DNA of 9,451 nucleotides from an uncultured Candidatus Melainabacteria bacterium (GTDB lineage Bacteria; Cyanobacteriota; Vampirovibrionia; Gastranaerophilales; Gastranaerophilaceae). The stretch is taken from the NCBI GenBank assembly GCA_934754855.1, contig CAKVJR010000070.1, positions 1 to 9,451 on the forward strand, written 5' to 3'. Every line of letters begins with the position of its first letter. Within the stretch, counting starts at the first letter, position 1. The notes below the pieces were generated by a model, which was not told where the DNA came from, ran no database searches, and saw nothing but the letters and a program-made list of their open reading frames with translations. The position numbers and the translations under genes were made by a program. Shown here piece by piece: positions 1-6,341 of the stretch.

Positions 1-923
1 TGACTGTATTTGAATGCTTCTGCAACTATGTATGACGGGTGCGTTTTTGAAACGTCGTAAATTTTTACACCTTTTATTCCGAGGTCGTAAAGTCTTGAGG
101 CGAGTACTTCTGCCGCATTTTCGGTATGTCCGTAAACCGAACCCGATAAAATCAAAACAGATTCGATTTCGGGGGTATAAGAACTCCATTTTTGATATTT
201 GTCGATAAACCAATTGAGATTTTTTCTCCAAACAGGTCCGTGGAGCGGGCAAATCATTTTGATTTCAATATTTGCTGCTTTTTTGAGAAGATTTTGTACT
301 TGTGGACCGTATTTTCCGACGATATTTGTGTAATAACGTCTTGCATCGTCGAGCCAATCTCTTTTAAAATCAACTTCGTCAGCGAAAATATTTCCGTCCA
401 ACGCACCGAAAGTTCCGAATGCATCTGCCGAGAACAAAATTTTGTCTGTTACATCATAAGTCACCATAACTTCCGGCCAATGTACCATGGGGGCTAAAAC
501 GAATGAAAACGTGTGTTTACCGGTGTTCAAGGTATCGCCTTCGACGACGAGTTGAACTCTTGAATCGATGTCGAAATTGAAAAATTGTTTAATCATCACG
601 ACGGTTTTTTTGTTGCAAACCACTGTAACTTCAGGGTGTCTAAAAACGAGTTCCTGCAAGGTTGCAGAGTGGTCGGGTTCCATGTGATTTACGATGATGT
701 AATCAAGTTTTCTTCCATCGAGTGCATATTCAAGGTTTTCAAAAAATTGCATCGAAACATTTTTGTCTACCGTGTCAATCAAGACGGTCTTTTCGTCTTT
801 AACCAAATATGAGTTATAAGAAGTACCACGTTCAATCGGATAGACATTTTCAAATAACGCAAGTCGTCTGTCGTTTGTGCCTACCCAAGTTATATCTTCG
901 CTAATTTTTTTAGTGCAGTGCAT
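1..923 (-). CDS. fprA: A-type flavodiiron protein (FprA-like), C-terminus beyond window
   Basis: Cytoplasmic diiron/FMN enzyme that in this family reduces O2 to water and/or NO to N2O, protecting anaerobes. The reading frame is open from the ATG at 921-923 to the left edge (307 codons; about 90-100 residues of a usual ~400 are missing). The N-terminal beta-lactamase-like domain (about residues 1-245) has the full diiron ligand set: H80-x-E82-x-D84-H85, H148, D167 and H228. A flavodoxin domain begins near residue 254, with the FMN phosphate loop SGSVYGHTEN at about 260-269. The start is supported by AGAGG about 6-7 nt upstream. The gene follows the ferredoxin-nitroreductase with a 72-nt gap and no clear terminator, so co-transcription is plausible. 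Whether O2 or NO is the preferred substrate, and whether a rubredoxin domain is fused at the missing end, cannot be told here. Confidence 0.93.
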   Translation of the reverse strand, partial: MHCTKKISEDITWVGTNDRRLALFENVYPIERGTSYNSYLVKDEKTVLIDTVDKNVSMQFFENLEYALDGRKLDYIIVNHMEPDHSATLQELVFRHPEVTVVCNKKTVVMIKQFFNFDIDSRVQLVVEGDTLNTGKHTFSFVLAPMVHWPEVMVTYDVTDKILFSADAFGTFGALDGNIFADEVDFKRDWLDDARRYYTNIVGKYGPQVQNLLKKAANIEIKMICPLHGPVWRKNLNWFIDKYQKWSSYTPEIESVLILSGSVYGHTENAAEVLASRLYDLGIKGVKIYDVSKTHPSYIVAEAFKYS

Positions 924-995
924 ATCAACCTCTTTCGTTAGTGTTTTAACAATATTTTTTCACAAACAAAAGAGATAAATAACTGCTCCTTTTGG

Positions 996-1889
996 TTATT
1001 TTACAAAATTTAGTATAGATTTTTCACAATCTTTTACGAAAGATTTGAATTTTGTCAAAATCGTACCGTAAGTCATAATTTTGTATTTTTCAGGTTGGGT
1101 AATTCTTTCGTATTTGATATCAGGAACACCGAAAAGCATTGCGTAAACGGGTTTATAGCCGTTCGGAAGTTTTAATTCATCAACGATTGCAGGAGCGGAC
1201 TTCCAACATCTGTAAAGCAAGCCGCACCAAAGAGTTCCGACCCCTAAAGATTGGGCATAAAGTTCAAAATAACTCAGTGCGATAATCGGGTCAATGTCGC
1301 TGCAAGGTGCATCAACAGGCGATGAAACGATAAGTGCGTGAGGTGCGTTTCTGAAAACTCTGTCCCTTCCACCTTTATAGGGGTCAAGCAGCATCGTTTT
1401 CATCTGTTGGGCAGTTTCCGTGTTCGGATTTTGCTCAATCATTTCTTCCATTTTTTTGTAAGTCGCATTTTTAAATTTTTTCATTGATTCCATATCTTCA
1501 ATGAATGTGAATGTGAGCGAGTGGTTGTTGCAGCCCGTCGGAATCCACGGGAGCATATTTTTTAATTCGTTTAAAGTACTTTTGTTCAAATTTTCGGACT
1601 TGAATTTTCTTATGCTTTTTCTTGATTGAATAAGGTTTAAAACTGCTTCAGGTGATTGGATTTTGAAAGTTTTTAATGATTTATCGGGATTTTTTCCGAA
1701 AATAGAAATTGCTCCTGTCGGGCAAATTGCAAAACAGTGTTGGCATTTCATACATCTTTCTTCGCCACCCTCAACGACTTTCGGCAAACTGTCCTCTCCT
1801 CGTTCCAAAACATCGCAAGAACAGTCCGAAATACAACGACCGCAGCCGATACACTTGTTTTTATCAACTTTAAAATTCAATTTTCCCAT
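996..1889 (-). CDS. Nitroreductase family protein with N-terminal 2[4Fe-4S] ferredoxin domain
   Basis: A 297-residue fusion. Residues 1-65 form a bacterial-type ferredoxin with two [4Fe-4S] cysteine sets: C13, C16, C19, C23 and C46, C49, C52, C56-P. From about residue 80 comes an FMN-binding nitroreductase fold, beginning with the phosphate-contacting SRKSIRKF motif (89-96) and containing the typical GVGTLWCGLL segment. The Fe-S domain probably passes electrons to FMN; the physiological acceptor is unknown in this common anaerobe family. I chose the ATG at 1889 because AAGGG lies about 7 nt upstream; an in-frame ATG at 1916 would add nine residues (MVVIKKGVF) and lacks a good ribosome binding site. 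It lies upstream of the flavodiiron gene on the same strand, suggesting a shared role in redox or nitrosative/oxygen stress. It could also serve as an electron donor in other reductions. Confidence 0.9.
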   Translation of the reverse strand: MGKLNFKVDKNKCIGCGRCISDCSCDVLERGEDSLPKVVEGGEERCMKCQHCFAICPTGAISIFGKNPDKSLKTFKIQSPEAVLNLIQSRKSIRKFKSENLNKSTLNELKNMLPWIPTGCNNHSLTFTFIEDMESMKKFKNATYKKMEEMIEQNPNTETAQQMKTMLLDPYKGGRDRVFRNAPHALIVSSPVDAPCSDIDPIIALSYFELYAQSLGVGTLWCGLLYRCWKSAPAIVDELKLPNGYKPVYAMLFGVPDIKYERITQPEKYKIMTYGTILTKFKSFVKDCEKSILNFVK

Positions 1890-1916
1890 AAATACACCCT
1901 TTTTAATAACAACCAC

Positions 1917-2007
1917 GCTCTATTTTAACATATTTTTCGAGATTTTCACAGTCTTTCTACTGATTGTGAAGTATGTATTTTTTTAATGTTATTGTTAAAA
2001 TTTTTTT
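1917..2007. promoter_or_regulatory. Divergent intergenic region with TTCACA/TGTGAA inverted repeat
   Basis: Separates the minus-strand nitroreductase from the plus-strand gene at 2008, so it must carry both promoters. An inverted repeat TTCACA (1945-1950) and TGTGAA (1965-1970) has a 14-nt spacer. On the minus strand a TAAAAT -10 candidate lies at 1921-1926, placing the left arm of the repeat at -35 spacing. On the plus strand TAAAAT at 1996-2001 ends six bases before the ATG, so transcription could start almost at the start codon. The repeat may be an operator for the redox operon, but no regulator family is identified. Confidence 0.3.
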
Positions 2008-2970
2008 ATGAGCAGTAATTTTGATTTTCTTCAAAAAGTCGATGACGAAATTTTTAATCTCGCAAAAACCGCCGAGAAACTCTTTCGTGACGAGTATTTT
2101 GAACAATGTATTACGCAAACAAGAAAACTTGCGGAAAGAATAATCAGAAATGTTTTGGGCAATTCTGTTACGGTTGAGGACAGTTTTGACAATATGCTCT
2201 ACAAGTTGAAAACCGTTTCAAAAAATACCATGCGTGAGCAGGAATTTATCAGCGATATGTATTTTTTGAAAAAACAGGGCAACCTTGCAACTCACGGTGA
2301 AAAAATCGAAAATAGCGGCGAAGTCGCTCTCGATTGTCTTGAACACGCTTTTGAAGCGTGCATAAATTTTGCTTACTCAAAAACAAATGATGACACCTTG
2401 AACAGGTTGATTTTTGATGAAAAATTGCTCGTTTTGGGCGAGAAAAACCAAAATCTTCAGGCTCAATATCGCACCGAACTTGAAAGAAATGAAAATCTGC
2501 CCGATGATGACGAAGAATTTTTAAACGATATTGAAGAAAAAAATGATGAGGATTTTTCAAAAAAACATAAAAAATCTTCAAATTTTGATAAAAAATCACA
2601 AAAATCGAACGATTTTGAACAAAAATCATCAAAAAATCACAAAAAACACAAAAAAAATAAAAAAAATCGTGAAAAATTTGACGAGGAAAATGAAAAACCT
2701 CAAAAAACTTTTATGCAAAAAGTTACGACAGCCGTTGTGATTTTCTGCGTGGCTGTTTTCGGAATTTTGTATTTAATGGCGGAAGTGCCGAGATTTTTTG
2801 AAAATTTCGATGTCAAAAATATTTTCTCCAAAAATGCTCCCCAAAATGAACCCGAAAAACTTAAAAAAGCCCCAAAAACTCAATCAAAATCTAATCAGAT
2901 TAAAAATCTACAAAAACAAACGGACTATAGCAAAGATGATTTTTCGGTGACAAAAAATTTTTCTATCTAA
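2008..2970 (+). CDS. Membrane-anchored protein with N-terminal DUF4145/HEPN-like helical domain
   Basis: 320 residues in three parts. Residues 1-125 are helical and end in a GNLATH motif (91-96) followed by an alanine/leucine helix, resembling the GNxAAH segment of DUF4145 domains of the HEPN superfamily (often N-terminal to restriction helicases, elsewhere standalone). The RxxxxH nuclease motif of RNase-type HEPN proteins is not visible at this site, so catalysis should not be assumed. Residues 160-235 are a charged, disordered linker, first acidic then Lys/Asn/Ser rich. A single hydrophobic segment at about 239-262 is likely a transmembrane helix, followed by a short Lys-rich tail to 320. 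No Shine-Dalgarno sequence precedes the ATG; with a candidate -10 just upstream the mRNA may be leaderless. Its C-terminus converges on nifS across a shared terminator. Domain assignment is by pattern only. Confidence 0.75.
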   Translation: MSSNFDFLQKVDDEIFNLAKTAEKLFRDEYFEQCITQTRKLAERIIRNVLGNSVTVEDSFDNMLYKLKTVSKNTMREQEFISDMYFLKKQGNLATHGEKIENSGEVALDCLEHAFEACINFAYSKTNDDTLNRLIFDEKLLVLGEKNQNLQAQYRTELERNENLPDDDEEFLNDIEEKNDEDFSKKHKKSSNFDKKSQKSNDFEQKSSKNHKKHKKNKKNREKFDEENEKPQKTFMQKVTTAVVIFCVAVFGILYLMAEVPRFFENFDVKNIFSKNAPQNEPEKLKKAPKTQSKSNQIKNLQKQTDYSKDDFSVTKNFSI

Positions 2971-2985
2971 TCTCTATCGTAACAA

Positions 2986-3020
2986 AAAAGCCCTCAATTG
3001 AGGGCTTTTGCTTTATTTTT
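2986..3020. terminator. Bidirectional rho-independent terminator
   Basis: A perfect 24-bp palindrome (2986-3009; core GCCCTCAATTGAGGGC) sits between the converging genes ending at 2970 (plus) and 3025 (minus). On the plus strand it is followed by TTTTGCTTTATTTTT; on the minus strand the stem runs into TTTTTTGTT. Both directions therefore have a GC-rich stem plus U-tract. Confidence 0.9.
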
Positions 3021-3024
3021 TGAA

Positions 3025-4233
3025 TTAATTTTGGTGGCTTCTGATTGATTCAAGTTCCGCAAGTTCTTTTTGAAACGGGGAAAGTTTGTTGATTTTTTTG
3101 ATTACTTCGGGGAATTTTTCGCAAGCGAAGTCGATTTCTTCTTCCGTCGTAAATCTGCTCAAACTCAATCTGATGCTGCCGTGAAGTGCCGTAAACGGTA
3201 CGCCCATGGCTCTTAACACGTGGCTCGGGTCTAAACTTCCCGAGGTGCATGCACTGCCTGAACTTGCACAAATTCCGAGTTCGTTGAGGTATAACAAAAT
3301 CAATTCGCCCTCAATGTACTCAAAACCGATATTTGTTGTGTTTGGAACTCTGTTTCCCGTTGAAGAGTTCAATCTTGCGTTGAAAATATTGTGCAAAATA
3401 TTTCTTTCCAATTTGTCACGCAATTTCTTAACTCTCGTAAGTTCTTCTCCGAGCGAATCATAAGCCAATTCTGCCGCTTTGCCTATTGCAATAATGCTTG
3501 CGGTATTTTCTGTTCCTGCACGTTTTCCTCGTTCCTGATGTCCGCCTGTGATTAACGGTGCAAACGCCGTTCCTGCCTTGACATACAATGCTCCTATGCC
3601 TTTCGGTGCATGGAATTTGTGTCCCGAAATTGATGCAAAATCAACTTTCGTATTTTTAAAATCCATTTTGATTTTGCCCGCTGCTTGTACAGCATCAACA
3701 AACACTTTTGTGTCGGGATTTTTTTGCTTAACTATTTCTGCAACTTTTTCGTACGGGAAAATAATACCCGTTTCGTTATTTGCCGCCATCAAAGAAACCA
3801 AAGCCGTTTCGGGACGGATAGCCTCTTCGAGTTCCTTCATATTCAAATTGCCGTCGGCGTCAACTCCGAGGTAAGTCACCTTGTGTCCTTGTTTTTCAAG
3901 GTCTTTGTATGTGTTCAAAACACAAGGGTGTTCGACCTTTGTCGTAATGATGTGCTTTTTGCCGTAACCTTGGTTGACAACCCCTCGAATTGCCGTATTT
4001 GCACCTTCTGAGCCTGAACCTGTGAAGTAAATTTCCTTTTGGTCATTTGCTCCCATAAATTCTTTTACGGCTTCTCTTGCATCGGCAATTTTGCGTCCGA
4101 CTTTTCCCGCAAAATCATACATTCCTCCCGGGTTTGCGTAATTTTCAGAAAAATAGGGCAACATTTCCTCAAGGACTTTTTCGTCAACCTTGGTCGTTGC
4201 GTTGTTATCTAAATAAATTAATCTATCTGCCAT
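3025..4233 (-). CDS. nifS: NifS-type cysteine desulfurase
   Basis: PLP-dependent enzyme that removes sulfur from cysteine as a persulfide and hands it to the NifU scaffold for Fe-S cluster assembly in the cytoplasm. At 402 residues it is normal length. Visible landmarks are LDNNATT near the N-terminus, H102 in EHPC (stacks on PLP), D180 and Q183 in VDAVQ, the PLP lysine K206 in SGHKFHAPKG, and the catalytic cysteine C329 in ASSGSACTSG. That loop is of the group I (NifS/IscS) kind rather than SufS. One oddity is NPGGMYDFA at 34-42, where NifS proteins commonly have NPSSxHxFG. Its ATG is one base after the nifU stop codon (TAA-A-ATG), implying translational coupling. No nitrogenase gene is in view, so a housekeeping role is likely, as in other anaerobes and Epsilonproteobacteria using NIF-type machinery. 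Confidence 0.96.
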   Translation of the reverse strand: MADRLIYLDNNATTKVDEKVLEEMLPYFSENYANPGGMYDFAGKVGRKIADAREAVKEFMGANDQKEIYFTGSGSEGANTAIRGVVNQGYGKKHIITTKVEHPCVLNTYKDLEKQGHKVTYLGVDADGNLNMKELEEAIRPETALVSLMAANNETGIIFPYEKVAEIVKQKNPDTKVFVDAVQAAGKIKMDFKNTKVDFASISGHKFHAPKGIGALYVKAGTAFAPLITGGHQERGKRAGTENTASIIAIGKAAELAYDSLGEELTRVKKLRDKLERNILHNIFNARLNSSTGNRVPNTTNIGFEYIEGELILLYLNELGICASSGSACTSGSLDPSHVLRAMGVPFTALHGSIRLSLSRFTTEEEIDFACEKFPEVIKKINKLSPFQKELAELESIRSHQN

Positions 4234-4234
4234 T

Positions 4235-5038
4235 TTATACTAATATAACCTCAACGTCTTCAGAAATATGCTTTTTCAAGATTTTTTCAACATAATTCTT
4301 TGTTAATTGTGACTTTTGGCAAGCACTGCATTTGCCTGCGAATTTGATGTAAATTTTGTTTCCGTCAATATCGACAAGTTCTACGTCGCCGTTGTCTTTT
4401 CTGAGTTCGGGAGCAACGTATTTTTCAATAACCTTGCTGACTTTCAAAATTTCTTGAGTTTTTGTAAGTGCGGGTTTTTCGCTTCTGACTTCTTTTAAAA
4501 TCGCTTCAATAGCAGATTTACAGTGTCCGCAGCCACCGCCTGCTTTTGTGAACTCAGTAACTTCTTCAACTGTTTTCAAGTTATTTGTTCTGATTTGCTC
4601 TTTAATAGTGTCTTCCGTTACGTTAAAACATTGGCATACGATTTTTTCTTTCTTTTCCGCAATGCAAGTTTCGCCGTAATAATCCGCAATTGCCGCCTCA
4701 AGGGCTTCATGCCCCATAACCGAACAGTGCATTTTCGCAGGAGGCAAACCGCCTAATTCATCAACGATGTCTTTGTTTGTAATCTTTCTTGCTTCGTCAA
4801 TGTGCATGCCGATAATCATTTCCGTCAAAATACTCGAACTTGCAACTGCCGAGCCGCAACCGAAAGTTTGGAATTTTGCATCTGTGATTATTCCGTTTTC
4901 ATCAACTTTTAAGTAAAGTTTCAACATATCTCCGCAAGTCAATGAACCTGCTTCCCCGATGGCGTCCGCATCGTCAATCATGCCCGCATTCTTCGGATTT
5001 TTATATAAATCTGTTACTTTATCCGTGTATTCCCACAT
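4235..5038 (-). CDS. nifU: NifU Fe-S cluster scaffold protein, three-domain full-length type
   Basis: Scaffold on which [2Fe-2S] and [4Fe-4S] clusters are built from sulfur supplied by NifS. The 267 residues show the complete modular NifU. The IscU-like N-terminal domain has the three assembly cysteines C35, C61 and C105. A central BFD-like domain holds a permanent [2Fe-2S] cluster through C135-x-C137 and C170-xx-C173. The C-terminal Nfu domain has the C237-xx-C240 pair in GKCSACQKS. The start is supported by GGAG about 6-8 nt upstream. It is the first gene of a nifU-nifS operon, transcribed away from the structured region at 5258-5394. The central BFD-like domain separates it from IscU and SufU, which lack it. 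Confidence 0.96.
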   Translation of the reverse strand: MWEYTDKVTDLYKNPKNAGMIDDADAIGEAGSLTCGDMLKLYLKVDENGIITDAKFQTFGCGSAVASSSILTEMIIGMHIDEARKITNKDIVDELGGLPPAKMHCSVMGHEALEAAIADYYGETCIAEKKEKIVCQCFNVTEDTIKEQIRTNNLKTVEEVTEFTKAGGGCGHCKSAIEAILKEVRSEKPALTKTQEILKVSKVIEKYVAPELRKDNGDVELVDIDGNKIYIKFAGKCSACQKSQLTKNYVEKILKKHISEDVEVILV

Positions 5039-5223
5039 AATTTCTCCAATCTTATACCTATATTTTAATATGAAAATAATTCCTTGATTAATTTTTTTAA
5101 TTTTTAATTAATTTTTTCTAAACTTTTCTTGATTTTTCCAAAATTAACATTAGAAAATCTATATAAACGAATTTTAGGAATTTGATTTTATGGACAATTT
5201 TTTAATATCCTCTATTTTCAGTA
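5039..5223. other. AT-rich intergenic stretch upstream of nifU
   Basis: Very AT-rich, no convincing gene. It must include the minus-strand nifU promoter; TAAAAT-like -10 candidates occur near 5060-5067 on that strand, but in such composition they mean little. I see no Rrf2/IscR-like operator. A 20-codon plus-strand frame starting at 5190 is not credible as a gene. Confidence 0.5.
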
Positions 5224-5253
5224 TTGATTTAAAATGCAAAATCATTATATAAA
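5224..5253 (+). promoter_or_regulatory. Candidate housekeeping sigma promoter for the 5395-7163 operon
   Basis: TTGATT at 5224-5229 is followed, after a 16-18 nt spacer, by TATATA/TATAAA (5246-5253). Initiation would then fall near 5258-5260, giving a leader of about 135 nt whose sequence is markedly less AT-rich than the DNA before it. The region is AT-rich, so chance matches are possible. Confidence 0.4.
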
Positions 5254-5257
5254 TATT

Positions 5258-5394
5258 GTGAGGCTGAATATAGGCTCGAAAACAAGTGGTAATGCCGAAA
5301 AGGCAAAATCTGAATCAGACTGAAAACGGTACGGCTATTAAGTTTTGTTAATAATTAAACTTAACAAAACAAACAAATCGGAGGAAAGAGAGAA
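5258..5394 (+). promoter_or_regulatory. Putative structured 5' leader (unidentified cis-regulatory RNA candidate)
   Basis: Between the candidate promoter and the start codon at 5395. Short hairpin potentials are visible: TGCC-GAAAA-GGCA (5293-5305), TCTGAATCAGA just after it, and long AT-rich inverted repeats at 5338-5370. The strings CGAAAAC, CCGAAAAGG and CTGAAAACGG recur at intervals. GCCG at 5294-5297 could instead pair with CGGC at 5332-5335, and CCGA with TCGG next to the Shine-Dalgarno, offering switchable pairings. I compared it by eye with class I cyclic-di-GMP (GEMM), TPP, SAM and other common riboswitch cores and found no match. The role is inferred from position and composition only. 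Confidence 0.35.
5338..5370 (+). repeat. Two overlapping, mutually exclusive inverted repeats upstream of the ribosome binding site
   Basis: TTAAGTTT (5338-5345) is complementary to AAACTTAA (5357-5364), and GTTTTGTTAA (5342-5351) to TTAACAAAAC (5361-5370). Both pairings are perfect (8 and 10 bp) but share bases, so only one can form at a time. They end 9 nt before the GGAGG at 5380-5384. No U-tract follows, so this is not a simple terminator. Confidence 0.7.
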
Positions 5395-6324
5395 ATGGGT
5401 TTAGCAGCAACACAAGCAAGGTACTTGGGACTCACTGCAAGAAAAACGAACGTTGAATTTGAAGGTCAACAGGTAAACCAACAAAGAACAGCGTTGGCGA
5501 ACCATTCAGCCAATTTATACAATCAACTTTATGCACTTACGGTGCCGACCCCTCCGAATGTTACGGATTATTACAAAACCGAATATTCTTACAGTATTGC
5601 AGGTACGTCATATACAATTGATGAATATAACAAAGAAGATGACGGTACTTATACAATAAAAGTTTCATACACCGATTATAAAGATGTCGGTTCAAAATCT
5701 TTTGTAACAGGTAGTTTAAGAAGTAACGGCGACGGAACTTATTGGGTTCAAACATCTTCTTCGACAGAATCATATCTTCTCGATACGGCTGCTGCCGAAC
5801 CGAACGAAGCACTCGATACGGCTCAAAAAAGACAAACTCCCGGAAAATATGTTTCTTACAAAGATACAGAAAATAACATGACATATTACTTTGATACGGA
5901 TTGGTTAGAGGCTCAGGCTGCCGATTATCAAGGTACTTTGGACAGATATTACATTTCAAAAGAACTTGATACAAAAACTGATACAAGAAAAAATTGTCAG
6001 TTATCTTTTGATAAAAACGGCTACATCGAAACAGTCATTGACCCGTCAATTACGGAAACTCCCGTAACTTGTACGGCAACGACCGAACAGGATACAGATG
6101 CTTACAACAAGGCAATGAACGATTATACCTACGATAAAGCAGCTTATGAAAAATCTATTGCGGATATTAACTCGCAAACAGAGCAAATTCAGGCACAAGA
6201 CAGATCGCTTGAATTGAGATTGCGACAATTGGATACCGAACAACAAGCGTTGATGACAGAAATGGATTCTTTGAAGTCTGTTCTTGATAAAAACATTGAA
6301 AAAGTATTTAAAGTATTTGCATAG
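5395..6324 (+). CDS. MGLAA-QAR family protein, copy 1; putative secreted/appendage-associated protein
   Basis: 309 residues, function unknown. Residues 1-54 (MGLAATQARYLGLTARK... to VPTPP) are helical, with no signal peptide, and match 43 of 54 positions in the paralogue at 7377. Residues 55-230 are rich in Tyr, Thr and Ser with alternating beta-like patterns (GTSYT, DGTYT, SFDKNG) and diverge from the paralogue. The last 73 residues (237-309) form a strongly predicted coiled coil rich in Gln, Glu, Asp and Leu (SLELRLRQLDTEQQAL), ending FKVFA, again conserved. Conserved helical ends with a variable middle recall proteins exported by flagellar or type III routes, such as flagellin and hook-associated proteins, but I see no sequence match to those. 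GGAGG lies 10 nt before the ATG. First gene of an operon with 6342-7163. Confidence 0.8.
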   Translation: MGLAATQARYLGLTARKTNVEFEGQQVNQQRTALANHSANLYNQLYALTVPTPPNVTDYYKTEYSYSIAGTSYTIDEYNKEDDGTYTIKVSYTDYKDVGSKSFVTGSLRSNGDGTYWVQTSSSTESYLLDTAAAEPNEALDTAQKRQTPGKYVSYKDTENNMTYYFDTDWLEAQAADYQGTLDRYYISKELDTKTDTRKNCQLSFDKNGYIETVIDPSITETPVTCTATTEQDTDAYNKAMNDYTYDKAAYEKSIADINSQTEQIQAQDRSLELRLRQLDTEQQALMTEMDSLKSVLDKNIEKVFKVFA

Positions 6325-6341
6325 AAAACGGGGAGAGAAAG

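Noticed and set aside
192..812. Plus-strand ORFs opposite the flavodiiron gene
   Set aside because: Antisense shadows; the minus-strand frame carries the complete diiron ligand set.
5190..5252. 20-codon ORF before copy 1
   Set aside because: AGGA is about 13 nt from the ATG, composition is that of the AT-rich spacer, and it overlaps the candidate promoter.
5294..5301. Sigma-28 -10 box (GCCGAAAA) upstream of copy 1
   Set aside because: One base off GCCGATAA, but there is no TAAA element 15-16 nt upstream, and the bases are part of a hairpin in the leader.
5308..5330. Hammerhead ribozyme core
   Set aside because: CTGAA and CTGAAAAC occur, but CUGANGA and a properly spaced GAAA core with enclosing stems are absent.
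5258..5345. Class I cyclic-di-GMP (GEMM) riboswitch
   Set aside because: GGCAAA followed by a small hairpin and GACTGAAAAC looks superficially like the GEMM core, but the GACGCAAAGC block, the GAAA-capped stem of proper length and the 3' AGCC-GG-GCC arm are missing.
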